Below are positions 11,708-21,686 of a DNA stretch of 64,000 nucleotides, piece after piece; positions within the stretch are counted from its first letter, which is position 1; every line of letters begins with the position of its first letter. The notes under the pieces are model-generated. The model was not told where the DNA came from. It saw only the letters and a program-made list of their open reading frames with translations, and made no database searches. The position numbers and the translations under genes are program-made. The stretch lies in the NCBI GenBank assembly GCA_022559985.1, contig JAFJTR010000009.1, positions 310,001 through 374,000 of the forward strand. Reading direction: 5' to 3'. This stretch comes from Parastagonospora avenae f. sp. tritici 18332-5. Its lineage: Eukaryota > Ascomycota > Dothideomycetes > Pleosporales > Phaeosphaeriaceae.

Positions 11708-12375
11708 GTAAAGTCCTCAGCCCTCCTTCCTTAGAAAGCAGATATATCAATATCTGGTAACTGCGTTGGGGCCCTCTCCTGACTTTAGGTAGTTCTTACA
11801 TCTTCCCTTGAATGGAAGACAAGTTCACGTTTCTCGTGAACCACTTCTTGAATCCCATTCGTCATCATGCAACTAGCGATACTAACGTGCTATGTACTCA
11901 GCTGCATGTGAGCACGGGCGTTGTGGTGGGCGAAGAGCGGTCAGCCTCCGCTCAGATCCACAACCCCGCCATCGCGCGACCAGATGCAAGCAGGAAAGTG
12001 CTGCCTCGGAATTTCTTCAAAAAGTCTCCAACCCGTCTGTTAAGGAGCCATCAATACTAACCATTGAGGGTGGCGCCGATTTCCACACGACCGGAATTAG
12101 CACGTGGAGCAAGCAAAAGCTAGCATCTTAAAGCTATTTTCAGCAGCTGCTCAGGTACAAGTGTAACGTCATTAGAAGCAGCAGGGATGATCCGTATCAC
12201 CCCTGCTAGCGCGGGGCGTTAGCGCGGAGGGGCTCCGAAGCTCCATATGCGCAACAATCCTCCGCCTCTTGCGACTTGACTTTTGGACCTCAGCAGCAGC
12301 AGCGCCACTCACATCCACGCGTTTTTCAATTTTGACCGTTGGCTCGAACATCGCTTACAAAAAATAGACGGCACA
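11708..12375. other. Intergenic between NST1 and PCM1
   Basis: This holds the NST1 3' UTR and the PCM1 promoter/leader. A short GC-rich pair of near-repeats (GCTAGCGCGGGG / GTTAGCGCGGAGG) lies at 12206-12230. No gene is seen. Confidence 0.4.
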
Positions 12376-14269
12376 ATGTCCGATCCTATCATTGATGCTG
12401 CGCAGAAGCACCCGCCGCCTGAGGGACATGTCTACACCTATGGCACCGCCGGAGTGAGTATCGCAACCTAATACAATGAGCGCAGCTAACAGAGCTTCCA
12501 CAGTTCCGAACGAAAGCGTAAGAACTCCTGATTGCACGATGTAGCACTTACCAAAGAGCAACCGCTAATTTCAGCAGCAATGTCCTCGACTCCGTGTTGG
12601 CCCGTGTCGGTCTCATTGCAGCCCTTCGATCTCGCAAGTTGGACGGGAAGTACATTGGCGTCATGATCACGGCCTCCCACAATCCTCCCGAAGACAATGG
12701 CGTGAAGCTGGTAGAGCCCAAGGTGAGATTGTCGTTCCGCCTGATAGAATCTGGCTAACATTTGCACAGGGTGACATGCTAGAGGTAAGCTAGAATGCTC
12801 AAATTTTATACGAAGGTGACTATTGCGACCTTAAACTGACGCATCTATACAGGAGTCATGGGAGGTCATCAGCACGGAGATGGCCAACCAGACTAGCCCC
12901 GAAGCCGTCTCCATGTACTACCACAAGATTGCGGAGGAGCAGAAGATCGATCTCAGCAAGCCCGCCAACGTTGTCGTCGCTCGCGATACCCGTGCTTCTG
13001 GATCAAGACTGCTCGGCTGCTTGCTGGACGGCTTGAAGGGTGCCGGAGCTGAGTACAAGGACTATGGCTTCCTGACAACCCCACAGCTGCACTACATGGT
13101 TCGCTGCCTCAACACGGAGGGCACATCCGAGGCATACGGTATCCCAACTGAGGTCGGCTACTACGAGAAGTTCAGCTCGGCATTCAAGAAGGCTATGGGT
13201 AGCAGGAAACCCAACGGCGGCTTGACCGTCGACTGCGCGAACGGTGTTGGTGGCCCTAAACTTAATGAACTCATCAAGTACCTCCCCGCAAAGGAGACTG
13301 GTCTCGAGATCTCCGTCACGAACGACAACGTCATTAAGCCAGAGGCCCTCAACGTTGATGTAAGTCAGACAACAATTTGGAGTGTTACTTTCACTAATGG
13401 CGAATCAGTGCGGAGCCGACTATGTCAAGACGAACCAGCGAGCGCCACCTTCCTCTAAGACTGGCCCCGGCGACCGCTGCTGCTCGCTCGATGGCGACGC
13501 AGACCGCGTCGTCTATTACTTCAAGGACGAGCAGAACGTATTCCGACTGCTAGACGGTGATCGCATCGCTACGCTTGTCGCATCCTTCTTTGGCGATCTA
13601 GTACGCTCGTCAGGCCTTGCTGACCAGATCAAGATCGGTGTAGTACAGACTGCGTATGCCAACGGCGCGGCCACAGAGTATGTCGAGAAGAACCTCCGTC
13701 TTCCTGTTACCTGCACGCCTACCGGAGTAAAGTACCTACACCACGCCGCTCAGAAACTCGACATCGGTGTCTACTTCGAGGCCAACGGTCACGGCACTGC
13801 CATCTTCTCTCACAAGACCCTGAGCATCATCCAGAGTTACGAGCCTAAGTCACCTTCTGAGGCAGAGAACCTCGAAATTCTCCGCGCCTGCATAGATTTG
13901 ATCAACCAGGCTGTCGGAGACGCACTATCTGACTTCCTCCTTGTCGAGGTTATCCTCGCACACAAGCGCTGGGGTCCTCAGGAGTGGCTCGCAACCTACA
14001 CAGACCTTCCGAACCGTCTCTCAAAGGTCCTCGTGAAGGATCGTAACATCTTCAAGACCACGGATGCCGAGCGCAAGCTCACCAAGCCCGACGGCGTTCA
14101 AAACCAGATCGACAAGGAGGTTCAGAAGTTCCGCCAAGGCCGCTCCTTTGCTCGCGCCAGTGGTACAGAGGATGCCGTTCGTGTCTATGCCGAGGCCGCC
14201 ACCAAGGCCGAAGCTGAAGACCTCGCGCGTAAAGTTTCGGAGATCGTGAAATCCGCGGGTGGTGTATAG
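12376..14269 (+). CDS. PCM1: Phosphoacetylglucosamine mutase
   Basis: Six exons: 12376-12453, 12504-12517, 12575-12722, 12770-12784, 12853-13359 and 13409-14269, giving 540 residues. The enzyme converts GlcNAc-6-phosphate to GlcNAc-1-phosphate on the way to UDP-GlcNAc (chitin, N-glycans, GPI anchors). The active-site loop TASHNP places the phosphorylated serine at about residue 65. The metal-binding loop is in DGDADRV, the sugar-binding loop is EANGHG and the phosphate-binding loop is RASGTEDAVRVY near the C-terminus. Length matches the family. Exons 2 and 4 are only 14 and 15 bp, and both are needed to keep the frame and the family sequence (AGFRTKASN; KGDMLEES). A housekeeping cytosolic enzyme, intact. 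Confidence 0.95.
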
Positions 14270-15045
14270 AATGGCACCCCGGTACTAAAGACTCCGCGCT
14301 TGGTGTACGAGGAAAAGAGCATGGCTGTGATTATTACCGAGCGTGAGATTTCCGAAGAAGCATTGGGTGCAGAAGAAGATGTTCGCGAGGAGGCGTTGGA
14401 GGTCCCGCCGGCGAGGGAGAGCTTTGACCTAGAGGACTTGCATCGCGTTTTGGCGGGGGTCACGATACTCGAGAGTCTGGAACCTAGGAGGGGCTGAGGA
14501 GGGGGTAAGGTATGCGTGAAAAGTTATACCAATAGCTAAAACCTTTGGTACGGTTCGAAAAATGATACCAGACATTGGCCATGGGACTCTAGCACATCTC
14601 ACAACCAAGGAACAGTACACACAGGCTGCTTAGCGCCCAGTCCTGGTTTTCGTCCACACAGAATTCAAGAAAGTAAATTCCAAAGTTACTACCCGCGACT
14701 ATTTTTTCTGGTTCGACTAGACCACTAGGAAAGACGTACTTAAGACGTTTCTCCTCTTCTGCCGCTCTCTATCCTTGACCACATTCACCCTCGTACAAAT
14801 TCGCTTTTTCAGCAAGTTACTCACACGCTCTTACGACGCACGTTTCTTGCTCTCTTTCGCCTCAACAATTCAATCAGGACCACAGCGCATCAACAACGCG
14901 TACGACAAACGCACAACGCGTCCCTCACAAAAGATCAGCAAAGTACTGGCATAAAATTTCTCACAAGCCCTTTGTCTTGCAAGAGACCTCCCGACTTCCT
15001 TACAACCACCCAGTTGTAAAAGTCAACTGCACCACAAAAGCCACA
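14270..15045. other. Intergenic between PCM1 and the repeat-protein gene
   Basis: The 3' end of PCM1 is followed by a Glu-rich 65-codon frame (14300-14497) that I treat as 3' UTR. The rest is a CA/CT-rich leader for the next gene, with CAACGCGTACGACAAACGC-like stretches at 14890-14930. Confidence 0.35.
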
Positions 15046-15930
15046 ATGGCTTCTAAGCACACCTCCAAGGTCTCCTTCGAGCGGATCGACTCAGGCTTCC
15101 TTTCTGACCTCATCACCTCCGCCCGCAATAGCGATGAGGCCGCCGCAGCTCTGCCCACATCCTCCCCGCCTGGCAGTACCAAGTACGTATCCCATCTGCA
15201 TCTCCACCCTCACATAAGCTCACGGTCTTGCAGTGAACTCACACTATGCCCCTTCGACGACACGGAGTGGGACGATGTAGGTCGCTCAAGCGCGTACGTC
15301 GCCCACCAGAACAGACTGTGCAGGCAGATTTCCGCGTGCATCAAGACGCCGACGCGCTTCCCCATCAAGCCGCTCCCAGAGACGATGGACCGCGCGAGGG
15401 AGGAGGCTAAGAAGAAGGAGGCCCGGAAGGAGGCGGCTCGGAAGAGCGGTGGAAGCTTCGTGAACAGTCTACAGGTTCCCATGGGACCCATAAGAATCAC
15501 CATCGTCAACCACAGTACGGTGACAGGCAGGGATTTCCGGCCGAAGAAGATCGTGCTGGTCAACTGTGATAGGGCACACGAGAGGGAGTTCAGGCCTATA
15601 AGGCTCGTCTTGATCAATCGCCGCCCGGTCCAAGAGAACGATGTGATCACGTCAAACAATACTAAAGGCCTCCTGGCTGGCGAATCCCACGGCTATGGTC
15701 AAACTCGCGCGGCGAGCAAGAAGCTCCGCGAGCAGGGTCCTGAATCTGATAAGATCAGTCGCAAGCGTAAGAGCGATGGATCTGCAGAGGGTGCGCGACA
15801 GCACAAGACGTCGAAGCTCGACACGTGCATACGTGTGCTTGGTGGGACTCAGCGTTGTAAGCGCTGGACCAACTCGAGGATCGGACCAGGGTCTGATTGT
15901 GTTAGGCGCGTTGATTTCTTTTTAGAATAG
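15046..15930 (+). CDS. Unrecognised protein with three 18-residue tandem repeats
   Basis: I place the start at 15046 (ACAATGG context), inside a longer open frame beginning at 14977. A likely 51-bp intron (15183-15233, GTACGT...TTGCAG) is in frame, so splicing changes 17 residues but not the reading; the spliced product is 277 residues. After a basic, Glu/Lys/Ala-rich helix (about 100-117) come three adjacent 18-residue units at about 130-147, 148-165 and 166-183. Each starts with (G/R)P(I/K)(R/K) and a beta-like stretch ending in (V/I)N. The C-terminal third is Lys/Arg/Ser-rich, suggesting nuclear location or nucleic-acid contact, which is only inference. I do not recognise a family. Confidence 0.6.
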   Translation: MASKHTSKVSFERIDSGFLSDLITSARNSDEAAAALPTSSPPGSTKYVSHLHLHPHISSRSCSELTLCPFDDTEWDDVGRSSAYVAHQNRLCRQISACIKTPTRFPIKPLPETMDRAREEAKKKEARKEAARKSGGSFVNSLQVPMGPIRITIVNHSTVTGRDFRPKKIVLVNCDRAHEREFRPIRLVLINRRPVQENDVITSNNTKGLLAGESHGYGQTRAASKKLREQGPESDKISRKRKSDGSAEGARQHKTSKLDTCIRVLGGTQRCKRWTNSRIGPGSDCVRRVDFFLE

Positions 15931-16090
15931 TGGTGGTGCTTTTACGCGCGCGGCGGTACTTGATAATCGGTTGTGTCACTTTCGCCAAGTTTGTATTCCT
16001 GGATCGATTATAGATGTACAAATCCCTGTTTCGCTACACGTTAAGCAGAAGCTACCACAATGAAAGCAATGTGCTGTGCGAAAATCTGAT

Positions 16091-16390
16091 AAGCGTGGCG
16101 TTTTTCACGATGTGAATATTCAGACATGGCTCGGTGCGAGCAAAGATATCGAGTAGCCATGGTTCGAGCATGAGCACACGGTCGTCTTATCGGCCAAGCT
16201 GTGGGCAACACCAAACGCAAAATCACAGATCTAGTACGTGTAAGCGCGGCATTTTTTATGAGGCGAATATTTCAACCGTGGCTCAGTGCGGACTAGGATA
16301 TCAGGTAACCATGGGCGGCTCTAGAACACGGTCCTGTCCTCAACCAAGCTATGGGCATCAAAAACTGTAAAATCACAAAGCCAGTAATTT
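16091..16390 (+). repeat. Diverged tandem duplication, period about 151 bp
   Basis: The unit beginning AAGCGTGGCGTTTTTCACGA (about 16091-16241) is repeated as AAGCGCGGCATTTTTTATGA (about 16242-16390). Shared landmarks in the same order are GTGAATATTCA / GCGAATATTTCA, ATGGCTCGGTGCG / GTGGCTCAGTGCG, ATATCGAGTAGCCATGG / ATATCAGGTAACCATGG, ACACGGTCGTCT / ACACGGTCCTGT, CCAAGCTGTGGGCA / CCAAGCTATGGGCA and AAAATCACAGA / AAAATCACAAA. A fragment of a third unit may start near 16393 (CGTCGCGATTCTATGATATTTAAC). The repeat lies directly upstream of the TATA box of the 16501 gene. Confidence 0.8.
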
Positions 16391-16418
16391 CATCGTCGCG
16401 ATTCTATGATATTTAACC

Positions 16419-16427
16419 TTATATAAA
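16419..16427 (+). promoter_or_regulatory. TATA box of the 16501 gene
   Basis: TTATATAAA lies about 75 bp before the ATG, a normal fungal spacing once a short leader is allowed. It follows the tandem repeat directly. Confidence 0.55.
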
Positions 16428-16500
16428 CCGCGATCGATAAAGTAAGGGCTGCACATTCCTGTGTCACCATTACACGTCCTAAACCTTCTCGAACACAAGG

Positions 16501-17278
16501 ATGTCGGAATACAATACGACGCTCGACGCTGAGGCTGCCTTCAACGGAGGAGTGTTTCTCAACGTGCCCACGATCGAAGTCCTTGAGACGTGTCTCGAAG
16601 CACTCACCACCGCTGATGACAGTTTAGAGGCTTCTATCTACCATGATGCACCTCCCATTCTCGCAGCGCCAGCACCTGCATCCGACCAGGACTTAGATGT
16701 ATCAACGAAACACACTCAGTTGCCATCGCCCAGCTCATGCACACCAAACCAAGACCCAGACGCACTACCAGTAGATTTTCATTCCCCCGCACCCAGCCTC
16801 TATTGGCTGCAATTCTCCGGCTTCGACCCGTCCCCCACATCCCTCTCCAAGCAAGAATTCGCGCGCCTATCCCAGCACCAAAACTGGATATCGGCCGAGC
16901 GACGCTCACAGCAAGTCAAAGCGCTCGCCGCAGAAATCGGACACCACTATGGCACGCATCTGAACAAGCTGGATTGGTGGCAACAACTTTGTGAAGATGT
17001 GGGTATTGAAGTTGTTCTGAAGTCGGTTACGTAATGTCGGAAGGTTCGTTTCCACAGCTTTCCAATAGATGATGAGCTGAGCTGACGGTAAATAGATCAT
17101 GTCCCCCGTCATGTTCAATCTGTACAACGTGCTTGACCATCGCAGAAATCCTGAAGTCAAGGTGTTAAGGTTCAAGTTGTATGGGCAGTTTGTGAGGTAT
17201 ACGCGTGCGGGGCACAAGTTTCCGAGGGAGTGTGCGAAGGGGGATGGGTTGTTGATTGTGTTTTTGAGGAAGATTTGA
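16501..17278 (+). CDS. Unrecognised protein, paralogue A of a tandem pair
   Basis: Exon 1 is 16501-17025 and exon 2 17096-17278, about 235 residues. The donor is uncertain: the homologous join in paralogue B (17727-18585) and the phase point to an atypical GTTACG donor and the TAG acceptor at 17095, removing a TAA that would otherwise end exon 1. Shared with paralogue B are a WLQFSGF-type motif (WFKFDGF in B), GHHYGTHLNKLDWWQQLCEDVGI (B: HYGKDVGDIKKWQEFCRLCSI) and, in exon 2, FNLYNVLDHRR...FVRYTRAGHKFP...AKGD...VFL. The N-terminal 90 residues are Pro/Ser/Asp-rich and variable. I do not know the family or function. If the donor is not used the protein would stop at residue 177. Confidence 0.6.
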
Positions 17279-17726
17279 TGCGGAGTGCCCAGGTGGTGTA
17301 TACGAATGTTGGGTCATTTGAGGTGTTATATTGGAGGTATGCTGAGACTTGAAACTTCTTCATCCAGATGTCGTTTGATCCCTGCCAGGCATTCACAATA
17401 CGGAATTACAGAATCCGGGGGGTGTTCACACCACTGTTACCCATCGATTTGAACTTCCGAATACACTTGAAATCATACAACAACCTATCCCATGACTTCT
17501 GCTTTCTTATCTAGGCTTACAGCTGGTTCCTGGGTATTAGTTAAGCAATGGTTCACTTCATCGCGGGACTCACTGATCTCGTTCACCTTCACCACTCACT
17601 TGCTACCATGTGCGCTCTTGGCATGCGTTCGTTTTCAAACTTCAGGCTTGGTGCGACATACTTCAGTGTCTTTACAACACCCTAATACCACTCCACCCTC
17701 AACTAAGCGCAACGGCATCGTGCGAG
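17279..17726. other. Intergenic between paralogues A and B
   Basis: This stretch probably carries the promoter of paralogue B. An in-frame upstream ATG at 17610 would extend B by 39 residues, but the added sequence has no counterpart in A. Confidence 0.4.
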
Positions 17727-18585
17727 ATGGCGACGCCCGTACAAGTCAACGATGCCCAACAGGCTTTGCTCGACGGCTGGGCCAAAGACACTGAGTTCGA
17801 GCTTGACATCTACGAGAGCCCCAAGAGGCAGTTCAACGTCCTGGCCAAGCTGCTCGGATGGGTTGGCGGTGAGGAGCCGTGGAACGCGAAGTGGCTTTCG
17901 GCTTTCGATGAGGTTTACATCTGGCGTGCTCCCTGTAAGGACGCCATTCGAAAATGTACGATGTCGACTAATCATCACAGCAATCAATTTCATGGGACCT
18001 GCTTTTATGAGCGATACCGCTATTGCCAGCGATAGTGCGACACCCACTGCTAGCGGCAACAGTGGCTCTGCCTCAAACCACGGCAGCAACATCTGGTTCA
18101 AGTTCGACGGCTTCGAGCCCGATCACGGCGCAAGCTTCAATGAAGAGTTCCGGCGCCTGTGCAGGCATATGAAGTGGGACAAAGACGAGCGCCATCTCCA
18201 TCGAGCGGAGCTCTTCGAGGCTGACTTCGAGAGCCACTATGGCAAGGACGTTGGCGACATCAAGAAGTGGCAAGAATTTTGTCGTCTATGCAGCATCGAT
18301 CCAATTCCGGAGACTATCACTGAATGCGTAGAGGTATGTGCTATTGTTTACTACGAATGATTTCTAGACTGACAATTTGAAAAGGCTTTGGAGGTTATCT
18401 ATGTCAACATCTATGATGTTCTCGATCATCAGCGTACGGGAGAGCCCATCCTGCCCTTCGATAACTTCGATGACTTCGTCACCTACACTCTTGAAGGCCG
18501 AATGTACCCTATCGAGAAGGCTAAGGGTGACACTTTCTTGCCTGTGTTCCTCAAGGAGCTATTTCGCCGGCAGTTTTCCGGCTAA
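17727..18585 (+). CDS. Unrecognised protein, paralogue B of a tandem pair
   Basis: Exons 17727-17934, 17981-18333 and 18385-18585 give 253 residues. Both introns are clean (GTAAGG...TCACAG and GTATGT...AAAAG). The core comprises WFKFDGFEPDHGASFNEEF, RLCRHMKWDKDERHLHR, HYGKDVGDIKKWQEFC, an IDPIPETITECVE segment and an acidic/aromatic C-terminus ending KGDTFLPVFLKELFRRQ. Paralogue A lies 450 bp upstream in the same orientation and shares the core and the position of the last intron, so the pair arose by tandem duplication. B has an extra 5' exon. No membrane segment or signal peptide is visible. The function is unknown. Confidence 0.75.
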
Positions 18586-19741
18586 GCCCGTGATTTGCAA
18601 CGGCACATGGCACTTTTGGCCGTGACAAGCACATTCGGAGCTTCGGTCTCTAAGGCTATGCGCTGACTAGTTACGTATACTTGGAATTTTTCCTGTACGC
18701 AGTTGATGCATTTTGGCTTTTCACTCTGTTCTTCACGATTGGATTTTGGGGTGTCGACTGACGGGACGTCGTTCAAGAAGGTGGTAAGAAGTAGCATGAG
18801 TCTATTCACGAATGAAATCCGCCTCCGCATATTGCAGCCTTCTTCTCACGTCTATTTAGATGTGATCCATGTGCGACCTGTGCTAACCAATACGACTGGA
18901 GCCAAGTTCGGCATGCACTATAAAGAAGAACACAAGACGTGCAGCAGAGGGTTGGCTGCAACCGAATGAATATATTTGGCTCCGAGGAAGACTCTCTTGT
19001 CGAGCTCCCGCCTTTTTTTCTCGCATGTCAACGCAGTTAGGAAGAATTTTACCATAAACACAGTTTGAAAAGCAAACATAAGCTCTGACTCCGTTCCTTC
19101 TTCGATGCCGTTTGCTCCATTTCCACTATCTTTGGGTGTGATGTAGGCAGTAAGTGCCTACCATTAACAAATTGTGAGTAGCTACACCTGTGTACCTGTG
19201 CATTTAATGATCTAATGGATTCAATTCAAATGGTTTGCGGTGCGAAGTAGTGGTAGCTCAACGACCGGCTTTGACCTCATCTACTGACTGTGAACGTGGG
19301 TACCAAATACTAGCTATTATCTGGCTGGGTATTGAGTAGCTAAGGACTACCCAATTCCTCGACTCGCTCCTGTCAGAAAGGTCAGGCATCGGCTAAGAAT
19401 GCTTCTATCATGGATCCTACCAACAACGAACACACTTCTCAGCTTGATTGCGTCTATCTTAGTGATGTGGTAAAAACGTCGTTTAAGTGCGCGCATCATA
19501 GCTAGGAGTAATTGATGTAAGAAGTTGCATATCGACGTAACGGCTGTGTCTAAAGATCGCGATGAAGAGCACGGCATATGCATGATCTGAACAAGGAGAA
19601 CGGATGTATGTTCAAGTCCTAAAGTCGTTACACGGCCCCACTCACCCACTAGCGCCTCGCTTGCGCTTGCGCAAGATCTGCATTTGACGGCGCCATGAAT
19701 TTACCCTGACCCTCAAAAACTTTGGTCCAAGCCTATACACA
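18586..19741. other. Intergenic, no gene seen
   Basis: This 1.15-kb stretch has several short frames on both strands without family signal. The region 19650-19740 looks like the leader of the thioredoxin-like gene. Confidence 0.4.
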
Positions 19742-20174
19742 ATGCCTATTCAAGATAATTTTCAAATTCCTTCCTCCGCACAGGAGCTACCTGTCCCTGA
19801 AGGGTCAGCAGCGAAGCTCTTCGTCTGCCTCATCTCTTCTACCGATCCCGTCACCAAGCAGCCATGGTGTCCCGATGTTCGTGCTGCATTACCGCGGCTG
19901 GATGCAGCATTTTCTAGCGAAGATGCGCCAAAGTTAGCCTATGTGCATGTTGGGCAAAAGTCAGAGTGCGTTGCTTTCTCCCTTGGACTGAGTTCTACTA
20001 AGCGGTACTAGATGGAAGGAATTGGACAACGTGTACAGGAAGGTTTGGGGTGTCAATGCCATTCCCGCACTAGTACGATATCAGCGTACCAATGGTGTAG
20101 TGTCAGAGACAGGTCGTTTGGTGGAGGCAGAGATCATGGACGAGAAAAAACTGCTGAGCCTTATGAGCGATTGA
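19742..20174 (+). CDS. Thioredoxin-like protein, TXNDC17/TRP14 (DUF953) family
   Basis: Exons 19742-19965 and 20012-20174 give 128 residues. The fold-defining parts are KLFVCLISSTDPVTKQPWCPDV near residues 25-46, a central LAYVHVGQ strand and GVNAIPALVRYQ (cis-Pro loop). TRP14 proteins carry WCPDC; here the site is WCPDV, so Cys43 is present but the resolving Cys is Val46. That suggests a monothiol role, or loss of classical disulfide reductase activity. The length equals the family norm. It is probably cytosolic, since I see no signal peptide. Confidence 0.8.
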
Positions 20175-20407
20175 ACTGTTTTTAAGAGAATGATTGTAGA
20201 ATGGTGCAGGGACCTGCGGAGTGTTTGAGAGAAATCGAACCTAAGGTTTGAGATGTTGCTGAATGGCACTATGAAAGCTCCAATCTCGATACTAAGCTAG
20301 CGGATGGCATCGTGCGGGTAGTATTTATATGTAACCCCGCCCGGCTCACATGCGTGAGATGGCCAAATACTCAGCTGAAGTACTTTTTTCTATCCCACTC
20401 CCCAGCT

Positions 20408-21647
20408 ATGCGCCTTCTGCATCTTGATCCACATAAACGCACCTGGGATTCTCGAAAATTTCTCTCCACCACGTATTCCCTTCTACGCCATCTTGTCGCA
20501 TACATGGGGCCGCGATATTGACGAGATCAGCTTCAAAGATATCGAAGGCGGAGACTGGGAGTACGGCGATACAACCAAATTAGGCTATGAGGAACTTCGC
20601 TTCTGCCAAAAGCAGGTCGAGAAAGATGGCCTACGTTATTTCTGGATCGACACTTGCTGCATCCAGAAGTCTGACGGCGCTGAGTTGCAGAAATCGCTTA
20701 ATTCCATGTTCTATTGGTATAAAAAGGCCACGACGTGCTATGTCTGGCTTTCAGATGTGTCTATTAGGGATGCTACCAACGATGTTAATCGCGAGTGGGA
20801 GATCGCGTTTTCTAAGAGCAGGTGGTTCAAACGAGGTTGGACACTTCAAGAATTAATCGCACCAGAATCTGTCGGCTTCTTCTCCAATGAGGGCGATTTC
20901 ATCGGCAATAAAAGGCAATTGGCGTCCACGATTAGCAATACTTGTGACATACCCAGTTCAGCCTTGGAGGGCGTGGAGCTATCGCACTTCAGCACGGAAC
21001 AGCGTTTTTCATGGGCGCAAGGTCGCCTTACCTCAGTCCCGGAAGACTCGGCGTATTACTTATTCAGAATCTTCGGTGTAGAGCCGACTTTGAGCTATGC
21101 AGATGGTGTTTACAACGAGAGAAAGAAGATGGCTCTTGATAAGCTTCGAAAGGCGATCAAGGAAAAGGAACTCAACAGCAAGCACCCAAACGACATGATT
21201 CGCATCGGCGGCGCATTCTGGCGCGACCTGAATATTTTGAGCGAAGAGCAACTGCTGAAGCTAGACACCGACCTTGACGAATACTGCGAGTGGTTTCTCG
21301 ACATCTTCCCCAGTCAATACACCGAAGCGCAGTTCATGTCAACGAAAAATATAACAAGTCTATTGCAAAATGCGGGCAAGCGGATGGAACGACTGTTAGC
21401 AAATTATAACACCCGCTACGAAGATCTGTCGCATTTCGAAGCTAAAACGCTGTCTTGGAAAGAAGCTTGGGATCGATATAGGGATAAACATACGCCTTCT
21501 CAGAAACGAATCCAGGGGTTCATACAGAATCGCTGGTATTGGGAGAGAGAGCATGATGACCTTTTCAAGGCAATTACTGCGGCTAGAACACTAGAAAGTC
21601 TGATGATCTGGAGAGGGACTTGGAATGCCTCCGAGGAATCATCATGA
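20408..21647 (+). pseudogene. HET-domain protein with frame break after the start
   Basis: The ATG at 20408 begins Met-Arg-Leu-Leu-His-Leu, the usual start of fungal HET proteins (compare the neighbour at 23522). The HET domain itself is one base out of that frame: from 20424 an open frame runs 400 codons with FYAILSHTWG, YFWIDTCCIQK, LNSMFYWYKK, WFKRGWTLQELIAPESV and FSWAQGRLTSVPEDSAYYLF. No ATG exists in this second frame upstream before a stop at 20376-20378. Either one indel has disabled the gene or a sequence error lies near 20420-20430; a rescuing intron is not visible. HET domains trigger incompatibility-type cell death. The rest of the frame is intact to the TGA at 21645-21647, so any loss is recent. 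Confidence 0.7.
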
Positions 21648-21686
21648 AATGCCGCCTATGCCTTCTCTATCATGCGATGAATACGG

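Noticed and set aside
14300..14497. 65-codon Glu-rich frame after PCM1
   Set aside because: Lies in the 3' UTR position; PCM1 has its full length without it and no splice joins them.
19347..19649. 100-codon minus-strand frame
   Set aside because: No family signal, no promoter or splice support.
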